A stretch of 64,000 nucleotides of DNA from Acanthosepion esculentum (lineage: Eukaryota > Mollusca > Cephalopoda > Sepiida > Sepiidae). The DNA lies in the NCBI GenBank assembly GCA_964036315.1, contig OZ038509.1:25491205-25555204 (forward strand), written 5' to 3'. Made by a program: the position numbers and the translations under genes. Below the pieces are notes generated by a model that was given only the letters and a program-made list of their open reading frames with translations, was not told the DNA's origin and did not search any database. Positions within the stretch are counted from its first letter, which is position 1, and each line of letters begins with the position of its first letter. Of the stretch, positions 21,756 to 31,974 are shown one piece after another.

Positions 21756-22763
21756 CTTCTTTTTGACCAAGTAATCAGCAGATATCTTTCTCAATCAGTG
21801 TGTATACTTAAATTTTGACTTGATATTTATTTCTGAAATTTCAGTTTATTCTTGTCATGCCATGAACCAAAATGTCTCTTTCATAATAGGATGGTCTATT
21901 TTTAGTTGTTTGAAGAACTGACCAAGTTCCACTTTACCTACTTGAATGATTAAGTCCAATTCAGTACATCTGTACTACTAACTCAACCTATTAAGAAATA
22001 TAAGTGCTTCTTTTTTTTTATATCAATGGAAAGAAAGCCACACAATTTTTTCTATCCCCTTATACAATTATAAGCAGTGCCAATTTAGAATTTAGGCAGT
22101 TGTTAGTTACAGTGAAGAATTAAGTGGCAGGAAAGAAGCGACAAATCCAATTTTTCTTTTGTCATCAAAAGAAAAAAATAGAAAACTTAACTTTTAAGAA
22201 CATAAAAAACATTGTTTCCCATCTGATATTTATTCCACAGACTTGTCTTTCTTTCTTCAGGATATGGGTGATCATGGCTCTCCACATATTCCATTTCTTT
22301 ATTATCCATAATTACCACATGTTCTTTGGAACAATAGTAATTTCCCTTTACCGTTTCAAAATGTTTTCTAGGCTTCCTTGTGCTGTCTAAGTACTCAGGT
22401 AGACAGAACTTGGGTTGGTTGGCAGTCTGTCTAGGAGATGGCCCACTGTGATTTAAAAACTAGAGTAGATGAGACTTTTTAGTCACCTTCAAGTATCCAC
22501 TGGCTTCATCCTTGTAATAAGGGCAGCAGATCTGCAGATTGATAACGAATAATAGTTGGAAGAGGATTTGTGACCCATTAATATCCCAAGGTGTCACCAC
22601 TTTATGGATGAAATTAATAAAGTTTAAGTACCATAGACGAAAGTTAATCCAAACAATTACCATGAAAGTATTTATAGAAGAGGCACAGGGAAGCTACATC
22701 ACAGTGGTGGGAAAGTGACTGAAATTGAGATGCCAGGCCAGGACTAATAATGTTGCAGATTCT
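21756..22763. other. intergenic DNA, nothing recognised
   Basis: Only short frames with no recognisable motifs are present between the two minisatellites. Confidence 0.5.
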
Positions 22764-23580
22764 TCAGTATCTGTCTATATTTCTGAGATGAGGTATTATG
22801 TACACTATTTACATTATTCGGACTATTGTCCACATCTTTGTTGCCATATTTATTACAACGTTTCGGTCCTTCAGTATCTGTCTATATTTCTGAGATGAGG
22901 GATTATGTACACTATTTACATTATTCGAACTATTGTCCTCATCTTTGTCGCCATATTTATTACAATGTTTCAGCCCTTCAGTATCTGTGTATATTTCTGA
23001 GATGAGGTATTATGTACACTATTTACATTATTTGGACTATTGTCCTCATCTTTGTTGCCATATTTATTACGTTTCGGCCCTTCAGTATCTGTCTATATTT
23101 CTGAGATGAGGTATTATGTACACTATTTACATTATTTGGACTATTGTCCTCATCTTTGTTGCCATATTTATTACGTTTCGGCCCTTCAGTATCTGTCTAT
23201 ATTTCTGAGATGAGGTATTATGTACACTATTTATATTATTCGGACTATTGTCCTCATCTTTGTCGCCATATTTATTACAACGTTTTGGCCCTTCAGTATC
23301 TGTCTATATTTCTGAGATGAGGTATTATGTACACTATTTACATTATTAGGACTATTGTCCTCATCTTTGTCGCCATATTTATTACAACGTTTCGGCCTTT
23401 CAGTATCTGTCTATATTTCTGAGATGAGTATTATGTACACTATTTACATTATTCGGACTATTGTCCTCATCTATGTTGCCATGTTTATCACAACGTTTCT
23501 GCTGTTGTACGCTCCCGCCTTCTTCAGTTGGTCGGAATGTCAAACTGAACCCTTTATTTCGCTCACTGGGGTAGACTGTT
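22764..23580 (-). repeat. 104-108-bp tandem array, about seven copies, within a dispersed element
   Basis: CAGTATCTGTSTAT recurs at 22764, 22872, 22979, 23083, 23187, 23294 and 23401. The 104-bp units lack the ACAA before the CGTTTCGG block. On the minus strand each unit reads CGAAACGTTGTAATAAATAT, GGCAACAAAGATGAGGACAA, then TAGTCC and GTAAATAGTGTACATAAT. The right flank (23500-23580) on the minus strand begins AAAGGGTTCAGTTTGACATT, the same leader as the single-copy element at 10966. The array therefore lies inside a known dispersed element. Confidence 0.92.
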
Positions 23581-23724
23581 CTAGTTCCACGTGTCATAAT
23601 TTTATAATATTTTGTTGAATGGCTTTGTAATCTTTATGACAGTTGAGAAATTGAACCCATGTATCTACATCAAATTTTGTGTGAAGCTTGGCAAATCTAC
23701 TACTAAGATGAGATAGTTAAAAAT

Positions 23725-24290
23725 TTATACTTGCTTAATTTTGACATCACTAATTTACAGTTTACATCTTGGGTTACCCTTTTTGCTAACAACCTTATAT
23801 ACTTTCTTCTTAGAATTCAAACAACTGAATAATAATATACATTCATATGAGAATTTTAAACAATATTTAGTTTTATTTGTTCATCTAATTCTGCTTCGAG
23901 ATCACTTGTTTTTCGTTATCAATTCATCAAAGCTTCTGAGAAGATGAAATAAGAAGAGCAGATTTACAATAAACAATTTTAACTTTATTTAAATCTACTC
24001 ATACCCCAAATCTGTATCTGCTTGATTTTGACATCCCCAATTTACAGTTTACATCTTGGGTTACCCTTTTTGCTAACAACCTTATATACTTTCTTCTTAG
24101 AATTCAAACAATTGAATAATGATATACATTCATATGAGAATTTTAAACAATATTTAGTTTTATTCATTCATCTAATTCTGCTTAGAGGTCACTTGTTTTT
24201 CTTTATCAGTTTGTCAAAGCTTCTTTGAATAAGATTAGCAGATGTAGAATAAGCAATTTTAACTTTCTTCAAATCCACCCAAAAAATAAA
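23725..24290. repeat. two-copy direct repeat, unit about 288 bp
   Basis: The stretch starting TTTTGACATCACTAATTTAC (about 23740) recurs from about 24027 with roughly 95 percent identity by eye over about 250 bp. It includes TTGGGTTACCCTTTTTGCTA and GAATTTTAAACAATATTTAG. Open frames of 68 codons occur in both copies but have no recognisable motif. Confidence 0.85.
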
Positions 24291-24864
24291 AAGAAAGACA
24301 TAAATCTTTTCTTAATCTTAAATAAAGATTTTGGTTCTATTAAAAAGCCTGATGAAAAAACAAGAAAGAGTAATTGCATAAAGAAAATAATCTCGATTTA
24401 CAAGACAAAAAAAGAATTTAGTAAATCGGCAGAAGATGTAAGTAGGTTTTAAAGATTTTTCTCTCATAAAAATGACTAAATATATACGCTGAAGATTTCA
24501 GAAAATAAATTCTTGGACAGTTCATTCTCAGATGAAAAATATTCTAAGAGATTATGAAGAGTTTAATAGCGAATCATCTTAATATGAATCTATCCCCCAC
24601 CAAACAAAAAAAAAGAATCAATTAAAAATGACAAAACTAAATCATGTATTCCAGATAGAATTTTCGAGTGGGGCACGTAATATCAAAACGACAAAAGAAA
24701 ATCACTTGTTTATAAGGAATACAGGAGATGAATGTAAAAAAAAATTATAATTTGAAATAAACAAAAAATTTGGACCAAAGTTTTGGAATATATCTCTTTA
24801 ACAAAATATTTCATAATATACTTCATGTTATACTGCTGCTGAAGTATAATACTTTTCTTGTTTG
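24291..24864. other. A/T-rich DNA, nothing recognised
   Basis: Lysine-rich spurious frames in poly-A-like DNA only. Confidence 0.5.
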
Positions 24865-25410
24865 CCTTCACACAGGCAACCATGGCTCTTCACAACTTCC
24901 TCTCTTTTGTAGCTCTTAGTTGCGTTTGTTTTTGCCACCTCTTCCAATCTCATTCCACCATCCATTTACATAAGCTGATCAAGTAGTTGGTTGTTGGCTC
25001 CCACTGCATTTGATATGTCCTTGTGAAGGTCAAATTTGCCATGCCCTTCTTTTTCATTATTTGTCTTAAAACTTCTCACTCTCTCTTTCTGATTCTAAGT
25101 ATAAGTGTCCTTTTTGTTTCTATTTTCCTTAAAACTTCTGTATTGCTCACATGTTCAATCCATGATATTCTCAGCATCCTTCTGTAGAACCAGATCTCTG
25201 TTACCTCAAGGCATTTCAACTGTGAGGAAATTATCCAACATCCACAGTCATGCAGAAGGATTGATATTACATAAGAGTTCTGTAGTTTTCATTTCTTTAT
25301 ATGTCTAATGAAATTTCCTTATTTCTTAATATTTTGCTTAGTTTTTGGAAGGCATCTTTTGCTAATCCAATGCACCTTTGGATTTCAGTGTTGCATTACC
25401 TGTCCTCTCT
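24865..25410 (-). pseudogene. LINE C-terminal region
   Basis: The minus strand, across frameshifts, reads NTEIQRCIGLAKDAFQKLSK and ILRNKEISLD (complement of about 25290-25392). It then continues with VTEIWFYRRMLRISWIEHVS, NTEVLRKIETKRTLILRIRK and finally LCKWMVEDWKRWQKQTQLRA-like sequence near 24900. These are the conserved post-RT blocks (RRMLRISW, EVLR, WxxL.A) of common invertebrate non-LTR elements. Multiple stops make it a dead fragment. Confidence 0.75.
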
Positions 25411-25639
25411 TAAAACAATCTTCACAATTTGGATAGATTTGCAATGTGCAGTTTGGTGGTAAGCAATGCAAGATATGCATTATACTTTTACAGCAGTTTG
25501 TCTTGGGTGGGGGCATGAACAGATGCCACAAATCAGAGGAATTTTGCAGTCTACTGCTTTGCTCAAAGATATGCACTCCATTCATTTTCTTTTGTCCAGA
25601 TAGAGGTGATCACCTATACTTCTTCTAATTCTATGGGCT

Positions 25640-25765
25640 ATGTCCATTCAGGATGTATGCAATTATAGCTTTCCACAATTTCCTACTATTTGTAACTCTT
25701 AGTAAAGTTTATCTTTTTGTTAACTCTTCCAATCTCTGCTGTTACAACCATTTACACAAGCTTTA
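25640..25765 (-). pseudogene. second copy of the LINE 3' coding end
   Basis: The minus strand reads SLCKWLLQQRLEELTKR-like sequence followed by LLRVTNSRKLWKAIIAYILN, homologous to the last part of 24865-25410. It duplicates the end of the element about 780 bp away in the same orientation. Positions 25430-25640 between the copies are open on the minus strand but unrecognised. Confidence 0.65.
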
Positions 25766-25829
25766 AATAACTTGCAAACGGTTCATAAACCATAAAAAAA
25801 CAAGAATAAAAGGAGGTTATCTTATTTAA

Positions 25830-25992
25830 CTAGGTATTGAACTCACACTCTTTGGGTCCTGTCACTGGATCTAGCTAATGCCTTTATCCACTGTGCCATG
25901 TGCCCTTGAGGACATCTGGGTATGAATTTCTAGGTATTATAAACATAATGACTTCATAGCTATTTTTTACCAGTGCTCATATTCCTTAAGGA
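25830..25992 (-). mobile_element. PLE 3' tail plus tRNA-like segment, third copy
   Basis: On the minus strand ATGAGCACTGGTAAAAA leads through AAATTCATACCCAGATGTCC and CTCAAGGGCACATGGCACAG to a B-box-like GAGTTCAATACC (complement of about 25842-25853). It matches both palindrome arms at 9.83 and 10.85 kb. No PLE coding sequence adjoins it. The tail and tRNA-like part therefore travel as a unit. Confidence 0.7.
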
Positions 25993-26042
25993 CACATGGC
26001 ACAGTGAATATAGACAAATACTATAAATCTGACTTAGAATTC

Positions 26043-26045
<3 letters not shown>

Positions 26046-26083
<38 letters not shown>
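26046..26083. repeat. (TA)n microsatellite
   Basis: About 38 bp of alternating A and T. Confidence 0.95.
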
Positions 26084-26085
<2 letters not shown>

Positions 26086-26129
26086 TATCCATTAGAATGA
26101 TAAGATAAAGAACAAATAGGAAACATTTA

Positions 26130-26180
26130 TCAATCTAACACGTTTCACTTTTATTAAAGCTTCATCAGAAAATGAGATAT
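26130..26180 (-). ncRNA. hammerhead-like motif 3' of a PLE remnant
   Basis: On the minus strand CTGATGA (complement of 26162-26168) is followed by a hairpin CTTT-AATA-AAAG with a bulged G and then GAAA (complement of 26143-26146). CGTGTTAG follows, allowing a minimal stem III (C-G closing) and a GUU triplet. Sequences outside (CATTTT before box 1 and AGATTG after the triplet) pair at five of six positions as stem I. The layout fits the short-stem-III hammerheads of Penelope-like elements. It lies about 90 bp beyond the end of the PLE frame that closes at 26270. Confidence 0.5.
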
Positions 26181-26269
26181 GGAGAAAAAGAAGAAAGAAA
26201 TTCTGGTATTTTTACTTTTGTGCTGTTTGATTTTTATTGGTTAATCATGTTTCATGTGCATTCGACTTG

Positions 26270-26880
26270 TTAAACGAATGTTAGTATGGCTTTTCCGTAT
26301 TCAAGGAGAGATGATGTGTCCATCTGAAGTTTTATAAAATTAATGCATTTCAGGCATAACCGAAAAACCATAAATATTGCTTTATGTATATAAGTGTATA
26401 ATAATTCCAGTTTGTCTATTTTAGATTTAGATGATAATGCGGTTTTGTAAGCATGGGTGTGTGTGTGTGGGTGTCTGGCAGACGTTATGTTTGGTTGTTT
26501 TTCGCATGTTGATTTGGGAACATTACCATTTGTTTTAAATAAACATATGTTAGATTCTTTAAGAATGGAGTCAATAAAGGCTGTAATATATAACATGTTT
26601 ATACTTGGTAATATAGTTATCAGTAATCCCTTGAAGCATTTTTGACATAAAGAATTATGTTCTTTTTTAATTACAGAAGCCTTTCTAAGATCAAAGTTAG
26701 GGCCAGTTTTGTGTGTATCACGAGAGAGTTTGAATGGTTGTCTAAATGTAAATCCCCTTTATGTCCGTAGATACAGGCTCTTAGATTTCAAGATGTCTCA
26801 CTGATATAAGTGCTTTTACATTGTAAGTAATTTATTTGATAAGTACTGGGATCTGAAGTGGTGTTGGATTTATTTTGGAT
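26270..26880 (-). pseudogene. Penelope-like element C-terminal remnant
   Basis: The minus strand reads NYLQCKSTYISETS, a stop, then LRACIYGHKGDLHL, which is a GIY-YIG core (CxxxYIxETxxxLxxRxxxH). After a frameshift it continues as GPNFDLRKASVIKKEHNS and a 108-codon open stretch ending at 26270. It is broken by at least one stop and one frameshift. The order endonuclease, tail, hammerhead-like motif (26130-26180) follows the minus strand. Confidence 0.65.
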
Positions 26881-27196
26881 TTATTTATTGGAATTCGAAG
26901 AGAGAAGACGTGTTTTTCAAAGCTCTGCTGATTTCGACGGATTTTTTAAGAATATAAAAATGTCGGATTAAGTATTATTTAAGTTAAATACCAATTTGAA
27001 TAGTAAATGGAATAATCATTATTGAATTAATAGCTGAAAACTTTAAACATTATTGTAAAGGAGTTGTAATTCAAGACAGTATTTTTTTTTGAAGATTTGA
27101 TTTCAAAGGAAAAAGTGAAATTAATGTCAAACGGAGATTACAAGAATTAACAGAAAAAAGTTTTACATTCATTTTAGGAATAAGGAGAGAAGAAAA

Positions 27197-30099
27197 ATGT
27201 TTCTCCCTTCTTCTTTGCTGGAATCAGATCATTGCTTTTCTTGTGACAGCATTAAAAGAAAGAACCAGAAGTTGTTCAAATTGTCAACGGTCTTTTCATT
27301 TATCTTGCGTGGGATTGACTAGAAATGCTTCAGCGTCTCTGGTTGTTTGGAGTTGTTCACATTGTCTGTCTCTCTCGGCTCTACAAGATAGTGTGATCCA
27401 TCAACGTAATGAACCGACCCGAAGAGATGCCAGTGAAGTTTTGAGGGCAACCTCACTCCTTAGACAATTCCGGAAGGTGCCTTTAAAAATCCCTAAATCT
27501 ATCAGAATCCCGGCAGCCGATGCCTTGGTTACTGCCATAGACTAGGCACTTAACTTGAACAGCTCGCTTGACTGGGATCACCTTTTCTCTTTCGCAACAT
27601 TTGTGCTCGGCATTCCTTACAATAAGGACCCTACGTCATCTGTCTCATCTATTATGAAAAATAACATTTCTTTATTCAATTCGTCTAAAATAAATGCCGC
27701 CGAATTTTCTCTTTCTAATCCTAATAGATTTCATCCTTCATCTACAGTCGACGATTCTAAGAGACTCCATGCCCTCATCAATGCTAAGTTGATTGAGGGC
27801 GATTTCTCAGCTACTGTTAGAGTATTGGCCTCATCTGATACTTTACTTGCTACTACACCAGAAGTTCTCACAGCACTCCGTCGGAAATATCCTGCAACAC
27901 CATCAGATGCCAGATTTGTTCATATGGAAAACAATGTTTCAAATATTGAAATCTCAAAGGAAGCGATGGTTGCCGCTCTGAAGTCTTTCTTGGGAATCAG
28001 CAGTGGAGGTGTGGATGGCCTTCAATCTGATCACATCAAGGACTTAATTTCTACCCACACTGCCGAAGCTGGTGAACATTTGAAAACATCCATAACAGCT
28101 CTTATTGATACCCTTCTCCAAGATGAGATACCCCAACATGCTCGCGACTTAATAATTTCAGCCAAGTTAACGGCTTTAAAAAAAAAAGACGGAGGTATTC
28201 GCCCTATCGCTGTTGGTAACATTTTTCGTCAACTCGCGGCAAAAATCGCTTGTAGAGTTGTCATGAAGGAGATAGGGCATGGATTGCGACCTGTCCGTCT
28301 CGGGGTAGGCATACAGGGCGGATGTGAAGCTGCGGTTCATGCCACAAGATCATTTTTCAAGAATACATCACCTGTTTCCCCCAGTATCTTATTAAAATTG
28401 GATATGAAAAACGCTTTCAATAGCATCAGAAGGGATCATGCCCTGGAAGTTTGCCATCAACGGACTCCTTCCATATTTAAACTGGCTCATCTTTCGTATA
28501 GTCATCCAAGTATGTTGATCGCCTCCACTGATAATATCTTTTCTGCTACTGGAATCCAGCAAGGTGATCCACTTGGCCCGCTACTATTTGCGATGGCTGT
28601 TGAGGTTTAGCTCGTTCCATCGCCTCTCCTTTCAATATATGGTATCTTGATGATGCAACGCTGGGAGGGTCTGTCGAGGCCGTAGCTGCTGACCTCCGAC
28701 GAGTTATTCCTGCTTTATCGCTGCTTGGACTTGAGATTAACTCGTCCAAGTCAGAGATAATAAACTTGAATTATAGTGCAGATGATTTCGAGAGTGCTGT
28801 CCGGGATATCAGACTCATCCTTGAGGATATAAAAATAACACCTAAGGAGGAATTACACATTCTTGGTTCTCCAGTCTTTCCAATGTCCATTCGAGATTGT
28901 TTGGATACTAAACATGTCATTCTAACAAGAATGACTGAGAAATTGCAACTAATTGATGCACATCCAGCCCTCTTCCTCTTGAAGAACAGTTTTTCGCTAC
29001 CGAGTTTCCTCTACACTCTCCAAAGTGCCCCTTGCTACCTCGAACAGGATTTTTTTAATGAGATTGATATCACAGTGAAGAGATTTGTAACGTCAATTTT
29101 GACAACACAGGCTGGAGGCAGGCAAAGCTCCCTTTGAGTTTCGGAGGCCTGGGCCTTCGATCAGTGGTAGATTTGGCCCTTCCAGCATATCTTTCTTCAC
29201 TTTCGTCCAGTCACGAATTAATTGATAAGATACTCAGTGGATCGTCTCAGTGTTTCTCGGATAGTTCTTTCGAACAAGCTTGCAGCGTCTGGACCCAAGA
29301 ATTACTTTCTATCCCACTAGACACATCAAAACAAAAAAGCTGGGATAAAATAAAATGTGAGGACAATTTTACTAATTTGAGGCTCTCTCTGGATCAACAT
29401 CGCCTCGCCTGTCTACTATCTGCTTCACAACCAAGTAGTGGCGCCTGGCTCAACACAGTGCCCTCTTCATCTACCAGTATCCTTCTAGATGATGAGTGTA
29501 CTCGGGTCAGAGTCGCGATATGTCTTGGACTCAAATTATGTGAGTGTCACAGATGCAGATGTGGAGCCTCCATCGATGAGTTTGGTTTGCATCCTCTCTC
29601 CTGTCGTCGTAGTGCCGGCCGCTTTCCACGGCATGCAGCAATTAACGACATCATCAAAAGAGGTTTGGATGCAGCTGGGTTCCCTTCCCAAATCGAACCT
29701 GTAGGGCTTGACAGTGGTGATGGAAAGCGGCCGGATGGCATTACCATCTTCCCTTTTAAAATGGGGAAGTCGTTGATTTGGGATGCGACCTGTGCGGATA
29801 CATTTTCGGCCGGTAATTTGATCAGGTCCGCGTTTGAGCCGGGGTCCGTCGCCCGAGATGCAGAGATGAAAAAAATAGTTAAATATTCTTCTCTTGCTGA
29901 TCGATTTCTTTTCACTCCTCTGGCAGTGGAGACTTCAGTGGTTATTGGCCCTCGTTCGATGGCATTCCTTCGGAGGATTGGCGCGATTGCGTCTCGATTA
30001 AGGAACGAGCCTCGCGAAACGGAGTGGCTCTTGCAGCATGTCTCACTGGCAATGGTTCGAGGTAATGCTTTCTCCATCATTGCGGCTAGCAGAGGATAG
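27197..30099 (+). pseudogene. non-LTR retrotransposon ORF: PHD finger, reverse transcriptase, restriction-like endonuclease
   Basis: One ORF of about 965 codons, broken in several places. ATG 27197 opens MFLPSSLLESDHCFSC. After a shift near 27250 the finger continues as CSNCQRSFHLSCVG...WSCSHC, giving a C4HC3 PHD-like pattern. A TAG interrupts at 27543-27545. The reverse transcriptase spans about 27950-28900: motif A LKLDMKNAFNS (28390-28428), motif B GIQQGDPLGP (28551-28580) and catalytic YLDD (28643-28654). One base is missing near 28607 and another near 29110. The C-terminal part has a Cys/His knuckle (CRCG...H...C...RH, about 29545-29635) and RPDG...WDATC (29728-29790), the R/KPD...D pattern of REL-type endonucleases. 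No AP-endonuclease is seen. RT, REL-like domain and end of the ORF (30097-30099) are well kept, so it is a rather young but dead copy. Family name not assigned. Confidence 0.9.
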
Positions 30100-30243
30100 A
30101 AAAAATTGTTTATAGTTACGATGTTCTGGAATTGTCATCAATGGTCGACTGAACTTGCTTTGTTTCAATGACTTTTGTTTTGTTATTATTAGTTACTTTT
30201 TTCTTCTTAATTATATCTCTGATTGTCATGGGCATGGTAGTCA

Positions 30244-30705
30244 TCATGGCTTGGTTTCACAGAAGGAAGATAAAGAGGGAGTCTGTTCATGACAATTGCA
30301 GGCATGTTTGTGATGGATAAGTCCAATGCGGGACAGGCATACATGGTCACAGTTGTTGCAGCTGAATGTTCGGCCTGGGCTTGATGGCATAGCATTGCAG
30401 TCCTTCCTCCTATGCCTCTTCTCCCCGAGAATGGCTCTGCATGTATTTTCAAAGAAGGAGACAGCATGGTTGGTGGTGAGACGCCAGGCGTCATGGTTCT
30501 TAGCTAGGGTGGACCATTGGCAATAGTTGATGCAACAGGCACCAAAGGATTTTTTCAGGCAATCTTTGAATCGCTCCTTTGGTGCCCTTCTGGTGCTATC
30601 CGATAGCCAGTGGAGAGCTCACCATACAATAAAATTTTAGGCAGGCAATGATTCACCATCCTAGAAATGTGTCCAGCCCAGCATAGCTGGGATTGCATGA
30701 TGGAC
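30244..30705 (-). pseudogene. LINE C-terminus with zinc-finger-like end
   Basis: On the minus strand the frame begins QLCWAGHISRMVNHCLPK and YGELSTG (complement of about 30615-30700). It shifts once near 30595, then reads RFKDCLKKSFGACC, WRLTTNHAVSFFENTC and CNNCDHVCLSRIGLIHHKHA, ending at TGA (complement of 30244-30246). WAGHxxRM, LPK..YGEL and the CxxC...H C-terminal finger mark the 3' coding end of a very common invertebrate LINE. It faces the retrotransposon at 27197-30099 tail to tail. Confidence 0.8.
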
Positions 30706-30719
30706 ATGGTAGTAAAGTT

Positions 30720-30860
30720 CCTAGCATTAGGGATAACTAATATACTTACAAGTTACTTACTATTAGGGATAACTTATATACTGACAAGTTTCTTACTATT
30801 AGGGATAACTTATATACTGACAAGTTACTTACTATTAGGGATAATTAATTTGTTTACAAG
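30720..30860 (+). repeat. 36-bp tandem repeat, about four copies
   Basis: GGGATAACT or a variant starts at 30730, 30766, 30802 and 30838, a 36-bp period. The unit reads TATTAGGGATAACTTATATA followed by CTGACAAGTTACTTAC. The period is a multiple of three, which creates a spurious 12-residue hydrophobic repeat. GGGATAAC also forms the arms of the hairpin at 31587-31637. Confidence 0.9.
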
Positions 30861-31000
30861 TTTTGTAGAAAGAGAATTAGAAGGTAGGATTATGAATTTT
30901 GTGTTATAGAAGATGCTATCAATGGTGTTAAGTTTTGGAGATTTGTGGATTTTATAAGCTTGTTTTCTAGCATTAAGGATGAAATGATGTGGATAGAGAA
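30830..31000. repeat. copy 1 of a duplicated segment (see 31498-31800)
   Basis: AATTTTGTGTTATAGAAGAT and the following 150 bp (GATGCTATCAATGGTGTTAA ... GATGAAATGATGTGGATAGA) recur with about 85 percent identity at 31640-31800. See the finding on an empty site. Confidence 0.7.
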
Positions 31001-31009
31001 GAAGTCTGT

Positions 31010-31495
31010 TTAATTAAAATTCTATCAGATTTATTCTAAGAGCAATTAATTTTTGAAAGGAAAAATTCTTACTTCCCACCAGAGATGGCAGACTATAAAT
31101 AAATGGATCTTGTATGAATGCACACAGAGACACATAAGGAATGAGTAAGCATAAGCACTTTTTAAAATGGTGAATGATACCAAAATGAAAAATAATGGAT
31201 GAAGTGTAACAATATGATTTCTCACACATCTTTAGAAGATAAGGAATTAAATTCCTTCCTTTTAAGTCCACTCAGCTATTGGAGATTCCTAGGAATTTTG
31301 TCACCAGTCCATCCTCAGTGGAATTAGGGGTTAGTGTTTCAAGATTCATGTTTCCAGTTTGCCTTTCAATAGGGAAACATAAAAATTTTATAAATGATTT
31401 CAGATAGTCATAAAAGTAGTCCTTTGAAGATTTGACCACCCATGTGGCTTTGGGGTAGTCCCAAATCTTCCGGAAGACAAATGGATGGCAATATA
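31010..31495. other. intergenic DNA, nothing recognised
   Basis: No recognised gene or repeat between the two copies of the duplicated segment. Confidence 0.4.
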
Positions 31496-31497
31496 AG

Positions 31498-31800
31498 TGC
31501 TTTCACATTGTAAGCAATTTATTTGTGAAGTACCTGCATCTGAATTGGTGTTGGATTGACTTTTCTTCCGAATTATATCACTGATTGTTATCCCTAATAC
31601 AAATATCAGTGATACCGATATTAGTATTAGGGATAACTAATTGATACAATTTTTGTAGAAAGTTAGTTAGAATGTTGGATTATGAATTTTGTATTGTTAG
31701 AAGATGCTATCAATGGGGGTTTGTTTTGGGGATATGTAGTTTTATAAGCTTGTTTCTAATGTTGAGGATGAAATGATGTGGGTAGAGCAAAGGGATAAAT
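31498..31800. repeat. copy 2 of the duplicated segment, without the retrotransposons
   Basis: 31498-31557 aligns with the start of the PLE remnant's endonuclease part (26815-26875). 31558-31590 aligns with 30190-30225, and 31620-31800 aligns with 30840-31000. The order is the same in both places. In the other locus a 3-kb retrotransposon and a LINE tail lie between the pieces. Confidence 0.6.
31587..31637. repeat. perfect-arm hairpin
   Basis: GTTATCCCTAATAC (31587-31600) and GTATTAGGGATAAC (31624-31637) are exact reverse complements. The next seven bases on each side pair at six positions, leaving a short loop. It lies where the inner pieces of the duplicated segment join. Confidence 0.85.
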
Positions 31801-31974
31801 GTTTGTTGAGTTACATATTCTAAAGGGCCCTGAGGTAGAATCCTGTGTTTTTTTTTTATTTTTGATTGCGGGGGGAAAAGAAATTGATTAGATTATATTT
31901 GTTCATGTGTTTATAATAAAAAAAATAAAAATTTCTCAGTGTTACATTTTTTTCTGTTTTGAATGAGTATCACT

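Noticed and set aside
22124..22390. 88-codon plus-strand frame
   Set aside because: Phe/Ile-rich with no motif, no splice signals of note and no repeat family; probably chance in AT-rich DNA.
30720..30860. TAGGGATAAC repeats resembling the start of a homing endonuclease site
   Set aside because: Only about ten bases match and the rest of the site is absent; explained by the 36-bp tandem unit.
30720..31640. TTAGGG as telomere-like repeat
   Set aside because: TTAGGG occurs singly within longer units (ATTAGGGATAAC) and not in perfect tandem hexamers.
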